Below, piece after piece: positions 56,633-64,000 of a stretch of DNA of 64,000 bases (position 1 is its first letter; every line of letters begins with the position of its first letter). The DNA comes from Pseudolysobacter antarcticus (lineage in GTDB: Bacteria > Pseudomonadota > Gammaproteobacteria > Xanthomonadales > Rhodanobacteraceae), in assembly GCF_004168365.1 (NCBI RefSeq), contig NZ_CP035704.1:1798001-1862000 (forward strand), read 5' to 3'. The notes under the pieces were generated by a model. The model had not been told where the DNA came from. It ran no database searches and worked only from the letters and a program-made list of their open reading frames with translations. A program made the translations under genes and the position numbers.

Positions 56633-57697
56633 TCAATCATGCCGCTCGGCGAAGGCATGCAGGCGCTCGATGACGTTGTCGGTAGCGATCAGATCCATCA
56701 CATCGGGGAATTCGAGCTTGCGTCCCCACGCCAGCGCGTGCGCCGGTTTGCCGACGAACTTGCGCGCCGCCGCGTCGTATTTATCCACGCACCAGCGCCG
56801 ATCCGAGTACGGCCCGCTGCGTGCCGGATTGCTCGCCGCATGCAGGCCGAGAACCGGCGTGCCGACCGCGTTGGCCAGATGCATCGGGCCAGAGTCGGGC
56901 GTGAGCACCAGGCGCGCGCGTTGCAGCAAGGCCAGCAGTTGCTTGAGTGTGTCCTTGCCGATCAGATCGAGTGGCATGGTTTGCATTTTCGCCAGAATCG
57001 CGTCGCCGAATTGCCGCTCATAACTGCTCGGGCCGCCGCATAGCAAAACCCGCATACCGAGTTCGCGCGCCGCGTGATCCATCACGGCGGCGTAGCGTTC
57101 TGGTCGCCAGTTGCGCAGCGCATGACTCGAACATGGGCTGACCAGCAAGGTCGGTTGCGTGCCGGGCAGATGTTTTTCAGCGAATTCGTACGCGGCATCG
57201 GGAATCGGAATATCCCAACGTACCGAGTTTTGTTCAAGGCCCAGCGGCTCGGCGAAACTGCCGATCGCGTCCAGCACATGTTGACCGCTGCGCGCCGCGA
57301 TGCGCCGATTAACGAACAGATCATGCAGGTCTTTCGAGCGCGCGTGATCGTAGCCGATGCGCACTGGCGCGTGCACGAACGCACTCAGCAGATTCGATCG
57401 GAACGCGACCTGCATATGCAGCAGCGCGTCGAAACGCCGGCCTTGCAGTTGCCGATATGCGTCCCGATATCCCGATAAGCCACGGGTCTTGTCGAACACG
57501 ATAAATTCAATTCCCGGAATATCGCCGAGCAACTTGCATTCGAGTTTTCCGATCAGCCATGTGAGTTTGGTGTCGGGCCATGCGGCCTGCAACGTGCGCA
57601 CCAATGGCAATACGTGCGTAACGTCGCCGAGCGCCGAGGTGCGCAGCAGACAAATCGATTGCGGCGGGTGGCTTGCGGAAAATGAGATTTCGGGCAT
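56633..57697 (-). CDS. Glycosyltransferase family 9 protein (heptosyltransferase-like)
   Basis: 354 residues. ADP-heptose:LPS heptosyltransferase fold: LLRTSALGDVTHVLPLVRTL at the N terminus, HMQVAFRSNLL, SPCSSHALRNWRPERYA, and the donor site VLTPDSGPMHLANAVGTPVLGLHA. Likely adds heptose to the LPS inner core, consistent with divergent kdkA. WaaC-like from the TSALGDVTH start, but not certain. Confidence 0.88.
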   Translation of the reverse strand: MPEISFSASHPPQSICLLRTSALGDVTHVLPLVRTLQAAWPDTKLTWLIGKLECKLLGDIPGIEFIVFDKTRGLSGYRDAYRQLQGRRFDALLHMQVAFRSNLLSAFVHAPVRIGYDHARSKDLHDLFVNRRIAARSGQHVLDAIGSFAEPLGLEQNSVRWDIPIPDAAYEFAEKHLPGTQPTLLVSPCSSHALRNWRPERYAAVMDHAARELGMRVLLCGGPSSYERQFGDAILAKMQTMPLDLIGKDTLKQLLALLQRARLVLTPDSGPMHLANAVGTPVLGLHAASNPARSGPYSDRRWCVDKYDAAARKFVGKPAHALAWGRKLEFPDVMDLIATDNVIERLHAFAERHD

Positions 57698-57768
57698 CGC
57701 GGCTTGTTAGACTTCACAAAGCCAGACGGTCTGCTGGCGTTGAATAGTATGTACCCAAGCCCACCCCG

Positions 57769-58536
57769 ATGATCCAGACAAAACTGCAACCTACCGCGAC
57801 CGGCGCGATCCTGTTCGATACCGCCGTTGCCCCGCTCGCCGACGAAGCCTGGTTCGACGCGGCGGCGTGGCGCGCGCGCGGCGTGTTGGGTGCGGCGGGG
57901 CGCGGTCAGGCGCTGTTCGTCGATCTGCCGTTCGGGCCGTGTGTGTTGCGGCATTATCGACGCGGCGGTCTGATGGCGCGCATGAACGCGGATAATTATC
58001 TCTGGATCGGTGCCAAACGCACGCGCGCGTTCCGCGAATTTCGTTTGCTGGCCGAGTTGCACGATGCCGGGTTGCCGGTGCCAGTGCCGGTCGCGGCGCG
58101 TTATCAGCGTGATGGTCTGCGTTATCGCGCCGATCTGATTACGCGCCAGGTGCTCAACAGCATGACCCTGGCGCAACGTCTTGCTGCGCAATCGCTGGAC
58201 AGCGAGATGGGCATTCGTATCGGCCGTTGCATCGCGGCGTTTCATGCGCGCGGAATCTGGCACGCCGATCTGAATGCGCATAATGTGCTGCTCGATGCCA
58301 GTGATCAGCCGATCCTGATCGACTTCGATCGTGGACGCCGGCGACGCGCCGACTATCACTGGCAACAAGCCAATATCGATCGCCTGCGTCGTTCGCTGCT
58401 GAAGCTCGGCGCAAACGCCGGTGACAGCGCGTTCGAGCAAGGTTTCTGGCATCCGCTGCTGGCCGCGTATCACGCCACGCTCGGTGACAATACCTCGGTG
58501 TCCGTGGACGCTTCGGGCAATGGCGGGCTGGCGTGA
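57769..58536 (+). CDS. kdkA: 3-deoxy-D-manno-octulosonic acid kinase
   Basis: 255 residues. Kinase-like fold: conserved Lys region absent from view, catalytic loop HADLNAHNVLL, metal-binding IDFDRGRRR. It phosphorylates Kdo in the LPS inner core, a xanthomonad and Haemophilus trait. Divergent from the heptosyltransferase-like gene, and its stop overlaps the next GTG. Confidence 0.9.
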   Translation: MIQTKLQPTATGAILFDTAVAPLADEAWFDAAAWRARGVLGAAGRGQALFVDLPFGPCVLRHYRRGGLMARMNADNYLWIGAKRTRAFREFRLLAELHDAGLPVPVPVAARYQRDGLRYRADLITRQVLNSMTLAQRLAAQSLDSEMGIRIGRCIAAFHARGIWHADLNAHNVLLDASDQPILIDFDRGRRRRADYHWQQANIDRLRRSLLKLGANAGDSAFEQGFWHPLLAAYHATLGDNTSVSVDASGNGGLA

Positions 58537-59318
58537 ACTATCGGCTGCATTTTCTCGGCGTCGGTGCGGCGCATGCGCACGAGCTCGGTTGCTCCAGCGC
58601 GGTATTCGAGCGCGATGAAACGCCGCTGTTGCTGATCGATGCCGGCCCGGATGTACCTGCTGCGTATGAGGCACGTTACGGCGATGCGCCGCGTGCGTTG
58701 TTCATCACCCATGCGCACATGGATCATGTCGGTGGCCTGGAGCGATTGTTCTTCCGCAGCTATTTCGATGCAGCGTTACGCGGAAAAATTCGATTGTATG
58801 TGCCAGCGCCACTCGTGCCGATTCTGCAGTCGCGGGTTGCCGATTATCCCGAAGTGCTGGCCGAAGGCGGCGCGAATTTCTGGGATTCATTCCAGCTCAT
58901 TCCGGTATCGCGCGGCTTCTGGCACGCCGGATTCTGGTTTGCGGTTTTTCCGACCCGCCATCACGCGCCGAATACTTCCTTCGGTCTGAGTTTACGCGGC
59001 AGTTTTGTCTACACCGGCGATACCCGGCCGATCCCGGAAATGTTGTCCGAATACGCCAACGCAGGCGAATGGGTCGCTCACGATTGCGGCCTGCAAGGCA
59101 ATCCATCGCATACCGGCGTTGATGATCTCGAACGCGAATATCCTGCCGAAATGCGCGCACGCCTGCGGCTTTATCATTACGGCAGTATTGCCGATGGTGC
59201 GGAATTGAAATCGCGCGGTTATCGCGTGATCGAGCGCGGCGAAGATGTGCTGCTCGCCGCGCCAACTTCGCCGCAGCTTGTTGTCCTCGCCGATACATCG
59301 GCAAGTGCGATCGTCTGA
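58533..59318 (+). CDS. MBL-fold metallohydrolase
   Basis: 261 residues from GTG 58533 (GTGA overlap). Zinc motif THAHMDHVGG near residues 59-68, later His in RHHAPNTSFG, Asp in YTGDTRP and a C-terminal YHYGS. Ribonuclease Z-like arrangement without its exosite. Substrate unknown. It is the gene just before moaA and overlaps it (TGATG), so it may be linked to molybdopterin synthesis or just co-transcribed. Confidence 0.82.
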   Translation: MNYRLHFLGVGAAHAHELGCSSAVFERDETPLLLIDAGPDVPAAYEARYGDAPRALFITHAHMDHVGGLERLFFRSYFDAALRGKIRLYVPAPLVPILQSRVADYPEVLAEGGANFWDSFQLIPVSRGFWHAGFWFAVFPTRHHAPNTSFGLSLRGSFVYTGDTRPIPEMLSEYANAGEWVAHDCGLQGNPSHTGVDDLEREYPAEMRARLRLYHYGSIADGAELKSRGYRVIERGEDVLLAAPTSPQLVVLADTSASAIV

Positions 59319-60364
59319 TGACGCAATCGATTCCTTTGCAGTTGCTCACGTCGGCACCGCTCGATCGTTTGTCACGACCGTTGCATGATCTGCGCATATC
59401 GGTGATTGACCGCTGCAATTTTCGTTGCCCGTATTGCATGCCGGAAGATCAGTATCCGCGCGATCATGCATTTCTCCGTGCCGCCGATCGCTTGAGCTTC
59501 GACGAGATCGAGCGACTCGCGCGCGCCTTCGTCGCACTCGGCGTGCGCAAGTTGCGCCTGACTGGCGGTGAGCCGCTGCTGCGTCGTGATCTGCCGTTGC
59601 TGATTGAACGTCTAGCTGCGATTCCCGGCGTCGAAGATCTGGCCATGACCACCAACGCGGTGCTGTTGCCGCAACACGCGCAAGCCTTGCGGGACGCCGG
59701 TTTGCAGCGGCTAACGATCAGCCTGGATACGCTCGATGCCGACACGTTTCGCCGCATGAGCGGTGGTCGTGGCGAGGTCAGCGAAGTGCTGGCTGGCATC
59801 GCCGCCGCCGAGCGCGCCGGTTTCACTCGGATCAAGATCAACAGCGTGGTGATGCGTGGCATCAACGATGCGCAGGTGCTCGATCTGATCGAACATTTTC
59901 GCGGCAGCGGCCATATCGTGCGGCTGATCGAATACATGGATGTTGGTACCTGCAATGGCTGGCAGGCAGACGGTGTGGTGCCGGCGCTGGAAATGCGCGA
60001 ACGCATCCATGCACGCTGGCCGTTACGCGCGGTGATACCGAATTATCGCGGCGAGGTGGCGAGTCGTTATGTATTCCAGGATGGCATAGGCGAAATCGGA
60101 TTCATCAGCTCGGTGAGCGAACCGTTTTGCGGCGATTGCTCGCGCGCCAGATTGTCGGCCGATGGCAAACTTTATACCTGCTTGTTCGCACGCGACGGCT
60201 TCGATTTACGCGCGCCGCTGCGCGACGGTGTGGAGGACGCGGCGCTGATCGATCTGCTCGCGACACGTTGGCGTCTACGAGTGGATCGGTACAGCGAACA
60301 ACGTGCTGAGCTGCGCAATGATGGCCGACTTGAACACGTCGAGATGTATCGTATCGGCGGATGA
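59318..60364 (+). CDS. moaA: GTP 3',8-cyclase
   Basis: 348 residues. Radical SAM: CNFRCPYCMP is the CxxxCxxC cluster, LRLTGGEPLLRRDL binds SAM, and the C-terminal FCGDCSRARLSADGKLYTC with the second 4Fe-4S cluster. Ends in Gly-Gly (YRIGG), needed with MoaC for cPMP formation. Starts at the overlapping ATG. Confidence 0.96.
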   Translation: MTQSIPLQLLTSAPLDRLSRPLHDLRISVIDRCNFRCPYCMPEDQYPRDHAFLRAADRLSFDEIERLARAFVALGVRKLRLTGGEPLLRRDLPLLIERLAAIPGVEDLAMTTNAVLLPQHAQALRDAGLQRLTISLDTLDADTFRRMSGGRGEVSEVLAGIAAAERAGFTRIKINSVVMRGINDAQVLDLIEHFRGSGHIVRLIEYMDVGTCNGWQADGVVPALEMRERIHARWPLRAVIPNYRGEVASRYVFQDGIGEIGFISSVSEPFCGDCSRARLSADGKLYTCLFARDGFDLRAPLRDGVEDAALIDLLATRWRLRVDRYSEQRAELRNDGRLEHVEMYRIGG

Positions 60365-60424
60365 CTGGCACGCGCGTGGCGTGCGCTTCGATAGTTTTTC
60401 AGTCAGGTTTTGAGCAAAGGCGAC

Positions 60425-60961
60425 ATGAGTAAAAAGGCAGATTCAAAACCGCAACGCTTGACCCACGTCGGCGACGATAATCGTCCGCGCATGGTCGATG
60501 TGATTGACAAGCCCGCGACCCAACGCCGCGCCGTGGCGCAAGCGATCGTGCGTTTCCCCGCAGCGGTTGCGCAACAATTGCGCGAGCAGGACATGCGCGG
60601 CAAAAAAGGCCCGATCATCGATACCGCGATCATCGCTGGGGTGATGGCGGCAAAACGTACGCACGAGTTGATTCCTTTCTGTCATCCGCTGATGCTGGAA
60701 AACTGCGCAATGCGCATCGAGTTCAGTTCGGCGAGCGAATTGCGCATCGAATGCGAAGTGCGTCTGACCCACAAGACCGGCGTCGAAATGGAAGCGCTCA
60801 CCGGTGCCAGCGTCGCTGCATTGACTATCTACGATATGTGCAAGGCGCTGTCGCATAAGATCGTGATTAGCGATGTACGGCTGCTCGAAAAATCTGGTGG
60901 CAAGCGCGATGTCGTCGCCGGTAAAAAACTGGCACGCGGTGCGAAAAAAATTACTGGGTGA
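60425..60961 (+). CDS. moaC: Cyclic pyranopterin monophosphate synthase
   Basis: 178 residues from ATG 60425, with AAAGG upstream; an in-frame TTG at 60410 is less likely. Contains HVGDDNRPRMVDVIDK, KRTHELIPFCHPL and MEALTGASVAALTIYDMCKA, all MoaC hallmarks. It turns the MoaA product into cPMP. Confidence 0.95.
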   Translation: MSKKADSKPQRLTHVGDDNRPRMVDVIDKPATQRRAVAQAIVRFPAAVAQQLREQDMRGKKGPIIDTAIIAGVMAAKRTHELIPFCHPLMLENCAMRIEFSSASELRIECEVRLTHKTGVEMEALTGASVAALTIYDMCKALSHKIVISDVRLLEKSGGKRDVVAGKKLARGAKKITG

Positions 60962-60974
60962 CGAAATAATCACG

Positions 60975-61214
60975 ATGAAATACACGCTACGTTATTTCGC
61001 TAGCCTCGCCGATCAGGCCGGTTGCGCCGAAGAAACCTGGGAAACTGCGCTGAGCGAACCACGTGCCTTGTATGCGGAGTTGCGTGCTCGGCATGGATTT
61101 ACGCTGGACGCATCGCGGTTGCGCGTCGCAGTCAATGGCGAATTCGCGGATTGGCATCTCGCGCTAGCCGATGGCGACGAAATCGTTTTCTTGCCGCCGG
61201 TGTCAGGCGGATGA
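60975..61214 (+). CDS. moaD: Molybdopterin synthase small subunit
   Basis: 79 residues from ATG 60975. Ubiquitin-like fold ending VFLPPVSGG; the terminal Gly-Gly is thiocarboxylated and delivers sulfur to cPMP with MoaE. Its stop overlaps the moaE ATG. Confidence 0.93.
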   Translation: MKYTLRYFASLADQAGCAEETWETALSEPRALYAELRARHGFTLDASRLRVAVNGEFADWHLALADGDEIVFLPPVSGG

Positions 61215-61648
61215 AACAGTTTCTGCTTTGTCCCGATGTGCTGGATCCGCAACAACTCGCGCAGAAATTATCCAGCGATCGAGCTGGTGCGTTCGTGAGT
61301 TTCGAAGGTCGCGTGCGCAACCGCAATAACCACCGTGTCGTGCAGCGGCTGGAATATCAGGCGTATGCCGCATTGGCCGAAATAGAAGGCGCACGTATCC
61401 TGATGGAGGCGAGTGAGAAATTTGCGATCGAGCACGCCTGTTGCGCGCATCGAGTTGGCACGTTGGCGATCGGCGATATCGCCGTATGGGTCGGGGTTAG
61501 TTCGGCCCATCGCGATGCGGCGTTTGCGTGTTGTCGTTACATCATCGACGAAGTGAAATTGCGCGTGCCGATCTGGAAAAACGAACACTACGCCGATGGC
61601 GAATCCGGCTGGCTGCATCCTGACAATACGCCGGTCGATCCGGGCTGA
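61211..61648 (+). CDS. moaE: Molybdopterin synthase catalytic subunit
   Basis: 145 residues from ATG 61211. GAFVSFEGRVRNRN, LEYQAYAALAE, HRVGTLAIGDIAVWVGVSSAHRDAAF and PIWKNEHY are the conserved MoaE regions, including the Lys in VPIWKNE. Last gene of the moa run. Confidence 0.94.
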   Translation: MKQFLLCPDVLDPQQLAQKLSSDRAGAFVSFEGRVRNRNNHRVVQRLEYQAYAALAEIEGARILMEASEKFAIEHACCAHRVGTLAIGDIAVWVGVSSAHRDAAFACCRYIIDEVKLRVPIWKNEHYADGESGWLHPDNTPVDPG

Positions 61649-61804
61649 TCGCTTTGCGAAGATAGGCTGGTATTGCAGCTGAAGCGCGATTGGCTGAGAC
61701 ATGCGCGCTTGTCTGTGCGGGCCGTGTAATGTACTCTTCGCGGCCTTCCGATGGGACGAGAATTCCCGCGGATTGCGCCAGAGCGCAACGATATCCAATC
61801 CTGT

Positions 61805-61897
61805 GGAGAGGTGTCCGAGCGGCTGAAGGAGCACGCCTGGAAAGTGTGTATACGGCTAAACCCCGTATCGAGGGTTCGAATCCCTCTCTCTCCGCCA
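61805..61897 (+). tRNA. tRNA-Ser (anticodon GGA)
   Basis: 93 nt with encoded CCA. GGAGAGG acceptor 5' arm, anticodon loop CTGGAAA within CACGC/GTGTG, giving GGA, class II variable arm GTATACGGCTAAACCCCGTATC, and GGTTCGAATCC T-arm. Reads UCC and UCU codons. Confidence 0.95.
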
Positions 61898-61972
61898 TTG
61901 GGTTGTTTGTGCGCGCGGCTTTGGCGCTTGCAGGATTTGGATTCAACGGCGATCTGCACGCCGCTTTTCAAT

Positions 61973-62084
61973 GGTGACCTCCGTCGGTTCCCCCGCGACG
62001 ATAGCTTGCAAACCCCGCCAGGTCCGGAAGGAAGCAACGGTAGCGAGTGATTCGGGTGCCGGGGTGTGGCTGGCGGAGGTTGCC
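61973..62084 (+). ncRNA. ffs: 4.5S RNA (bacterial SRP RNA)
   Basis: The universally conserved tetraloop and internal loops are seen in CAGGTCCGGAAGGAAGCA and the opposing GGGTGCCGGGGTG. The 5' end (GGTGACCTCCG) pairs with the 3' end (CGGAGGTTGCC), and the length of 112 nt fits gammaproteobacterial ffs. It lies between tRNA-Ser and dnaX. It partners Ffh in membrane protein targeting. Confidence 0.96.
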
Positions 62085-62472
62085 TCCTCGTTTCAGATTG
62101 CGGTGTGGGTGATTAGTACCTCGGCTTCGATGAGGCTGCTTGCTCCTACATCCCCGAATGCTTGCGCGGCAAGCATTCGCCCCCTTGACTCAAGGGGGCT
62201 GTCGACCAACTTCGTTTTGATCTTCTTGGTGCTCACTGCCGTTATGCCGTGAGCGCGCTCGGGCTTGCGCTTGGCTGCCGTAGCCACAACACGTTGTAGC
62301 GGTTTTGAGCAGCGCACTAAGCTCGTCTTCATCGATGTCGCGACTTCACACATATTTTCATCTGTATCGTCCAACTTGATGCCTTCGACGCTGTCGCAAC
62401 GTTGCCGTCGCGGTGCTGGCTGTTGCGGCTGCGAGTTGGCACAATCAACGCTTCGTCTTTGTGGTTATCGGC
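62085..62472. other. 388-bp intergenic region between ffs and dnaX
   Basis: Contains a REP-like stretch (62131-62150, TGTAGGAGCAAGCAGCCTCA on the minus strand) and two perfect hairpins (62156-62199). A leftward reading frame crosses it but has no conserved features. The dnaX promoter should lie here; I cannot place it. Confidence 0.5.
62156..62199. repeat. Two adjacent perfect hairpins, REP-like
   Basis: GAATGCTTG-CGCGG-CAAGCATTC (62156-62178) followed at once by GCCCCCTTG-ACT-CAAGGGGGC (62179-62199). Neither has a U-run, so they are not typical terminators. With the TGTAGGAGC stretch just upstream they resemble extragenic palindromic repeats of xanthomonads and pseudomonads. Confidence 0.6.
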
Positions 62473-64000
62473 ATGTCGTATCAAGTTCTCGCACGCAAGT
62501 GGCGTCCGCGCCGATTCGCCGAGCTGGTGGGCCAGGAGCACGTCGTGCGTGCGCTCAGCAATGCGCTGGATTCCGGACGCATGCATCACGCCTTTCTGTT
62601 CACCGGCACGCGTGGCGTGGGCAAGACCACGATCGCGCGAATTTTCGCCAAATCGCTGAATTGTGACAAGGGCACGTCGTCGCAGCCGTGCGGTGAATGT
62701 TCGGCGTGTATCGATATCGATGCGGGCCGATTCATCGATCTGCTCGAAATCGATGCGGCCAGCAATACCGGCGTCGACAACGTGCGTGAGCTGATCGAAA
62801 ACGCGCAGTATTCGGCATCGCGCGGTCGCTTCAAGGTCTACCTGATCGATGAAGTACACATGCTGTCTAAGTCGGCGTTCAACGCGTTGCTCAAGACCCT
62901 CGAAGAGCCACCGGCGCACGTGAAGTTTTTGCTTGCCACCACCGATCCGCAGAAACTGCCGGTGACGGTATTGTCACGCTGCCTCAAGTTCAATCTCAAG
63001 CGCCTGTTGCCGGAGCAGATTTCCGGCCAGATGCGACTTATCCTCGACGCAGAAAAAATTGCCTACGAAACTGCCGCGCTGAGCGAACTCGCGCGCGCCG
63101 CTGATGGCAGTCTGCGTGATGGCCTGTCGCTGCTCGATCAAACCATTGCTTACGGCGGCGGTGCGGTGCGCGCAAGTGAAGTGCGCGCGATGCTTGGCAC
63201 GCTGGAGAGCGGCGAAGTGCTCGGCTTGCTGCGCGCGATCCAGAGCGCCGACGGCAATGCCTTGCTCGCCGAGGTCAATCGCCTCGCCGAATTTTCACCG
63301 GATTTCGGTATCGTGCTGGATGAACTCGCTGGCGCGCTGCATCGCATCCAGCTCAGGCAGCTTGTGCCTGAGTATGTCGAAGCCGATGTCGACGTCGTGC
63401 CCGAATTCGATGCGTTGGCGAGCACGATCAGCGCCGAAGAGGTACAGCTGTTTTACCAGCTCGCGATCAATGGTCGCCGCGATCTGCCACTGGCTCCGAC
63501 CGCGCGAGCGGGATTCGAAATGGCGCTATTGCGCATGCTCGCGTTCAAGCCGGTGACAGGTGCGGTGGCGGCCGCGCCTTCAATAATCCCGCCGCGCGGG
63601 CCGGTGTTGCCGATCGCGACAAAATCCGCCGCTGAGGTTGCACCGTCGCGAGCAAGTGCGACGAATCATTCCAATGCAGCATCGACAGCCGCAATCGCGG
63701 CGAATCGTTTTGAATCGCCCCCAGTGCTGCAGCAACGAGCAGGCGGTGTCGCCGAAAGCTCGCGCGCGGCAAGCTATGAAAACGAGGCCGCAACTGCGCC
63801 GCCCATTGCTGCGGTAGCGGTAACGGTTGCACCGAGCATTGCCTTGGCAGATCTCACTGCCAACGATTGGCCCGCGTTGATCGAGAGTGCCGGCTTGCGC
63901 GGGCCGGCCGGTCAACTCGCGCAGCATGCAGCGATGCTCGGCCTCGAAAGCGATACCTTGCGCCTGGCATTGAAAGCCGCACATCAGCATTTGAATTCGC
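62473..64000 (+). CDS. dnaX: DNA polymerase III tau/gamma subunit, 5' part (3' end outside window)
   Basis: Starts ATG 62473 (MSYQVLARKWRPRRFAELVG) and is open to the window end, 509 codons. AAA+ clamp-loader motor: Walker A GTRGVGKTTIA, zinc module LNC-x(8)-CGECSAC, IDAASNTGVDNVRELI, and LIDEVHMLSKSAFNALLKTLEE. From about residue 365 an Ala/Pro-rich linker begins, then the tau-specific part. No AAAAAAG slippery site for gamma production is evident in the part visible. Confidence 0.95.
   Translation, partial: MSYQVLARKWRPRRFAELVGQEHVVRALSNALDSGRMHHAFLFTGTRGVGKTTIARIFAKSLNCDKGTSSQPCGECSACIDIDAGRFIDLLEIDAASNTGVDNVRELIENAQYSASRGRFKVYLIDEVHMLSKSAFNALLKTLEEPPAHVKFLLATTDPQKLPVTVLSRCLKFNLKRLLPEQISGQMRLILDAEKIAYETAALSELARAADGSLRDGLSLLDQTIAYGGGAVRASEVRAMLGTLESGEVLGLLRAIQSADGNALLAEVNRLAEFSPDFGIVLDELAGALHRIQLRQLVPEYVEADVDVVPEFDALASTISAEEVQLFYQLAINGRRDLPLAPTARAGFEMALLRMLAFKPVTGAVAAAPSIIPPRGPVLPIATKSAAEVAPSRASATNHSNAASTAAIAANRFESPPVLQQRAGGVAESSRAASYENEAATAPPIAAVAVTVAPSIALADLTANDWPALIESAGLRGPAGQLAQHAAMLGLESDTLRLALKAAHQHLNS

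Noticed and set aside
57553..58674. 373-codon leftward frame over kdkA
   Set aside because: Antisense of kdkA and its promoter; no conserved motif.
62093..62374. Leftward 93-codon frame between ffs and dnaX
   Set aside because: It runs through perfect hairpins and a REP-like stretch, which explain its sequence better than a protein would.
63600..64000. Programmed frameshift site in dnaX
   Set aside because: The only A-rich stretch seen (ACAAAAT near 63617) is not a slippery heptamer, and the gene's 3' part is outside the window.

Overview
The window looks like a chromosome segment of a GC-rich gammaproteobacterium of the Xanthomonadales/Lysobacterales, probably Rhodanobacteraceae-like. The best evidence is the arginine cluster: N-acetylornithine carbamoyltransferase, argG, an acetylcitrulline-deacetylase-type argE, a fused N-acetylglutamate synthase/kinase, argC, argH, proB and proA. 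This is the xanthomonad acetylated arginine pathway in its usual order. The rne/rluC divergent pair, the holB-pilZ order and KdkA (Kdo kinase) agree. No prophage, CRISPR array, transposase or rRNA operon was seen.

Layout. 1-5354 (+): a tightly overlapping run pabB (cut by the window edge)-pabC-mltG-tmk-holB-pilZ-panE-like. 5382-12135 (-): accessory surface-glycan block with a PIG-L-like protein, a glycosyltransferase/methyltransferase fusion, a GnnA-like dehydrogenase, a GnnB-like aminotransferase, a secreted beta-helix protein and a sulfotransferase. 12411-19019: GacA/UvrY-like regulator, rne (-), rluC and ltaE (+). 19100-22420 (-): a large exported tricorn-type protease. 22588-23508 (-): two small cassette genes with integron attC sites, inserted at the 3' end of ppsA. 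23504-26870: divergent ppsA and ppsR. 26942-28013 (+): MNT/HEPN nucleotidyltransferase pair behind a twin palindrome. 28021-32183: FAD oxidoreductase, yqiB-like gene, sufE, cysS. 32471-33028: glycine-zipper envelope protein. 33108-43802 (+): arg/pro operon with what looks like a leader-peptide attenuator. 43907-50484: fabI, mltD, gloB, a methyltransferase, rnhA, dnaQ, a PP2C phosphatase, and a 69-residue ORF behind a sigma-54-type promoter. 50827-55525: cupredoxin, an ECF sigma/anti-sigma/subtilase operon and an outer-membrane-like protein. 55579-57697: tRNA-Ser(CGA), DUF6165, Fur-controlled hemP, glycosyltransferase 9. 57769-61648 (+): kdkA, an MBL hydrolase and moaA-C-D-E. 61805-64000 (+): tRNA-Ser(GGA), 4.5S RNA (ffs) and dnaX (runs off the end).

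The most noteworthy items are: (1) a candidate translational attenuator before argF, with an Arg-rich leader peptide and mutually exclusive antiterminator and terminator helices; (2) an integrase-less pair of integron cassettes with a recognisable attC, whose 5' junction supplies the ppsA stop codon; (3) an ECF operon in which the anti-sigma periplasmic domain resembles a subtilase propeptide and the adjacent subtilase lacks the oxyanion-hole Asn; (4) a sigma-54-type promoter driving a tiny ORF. All calls come from reading the sequence. No database search was run.
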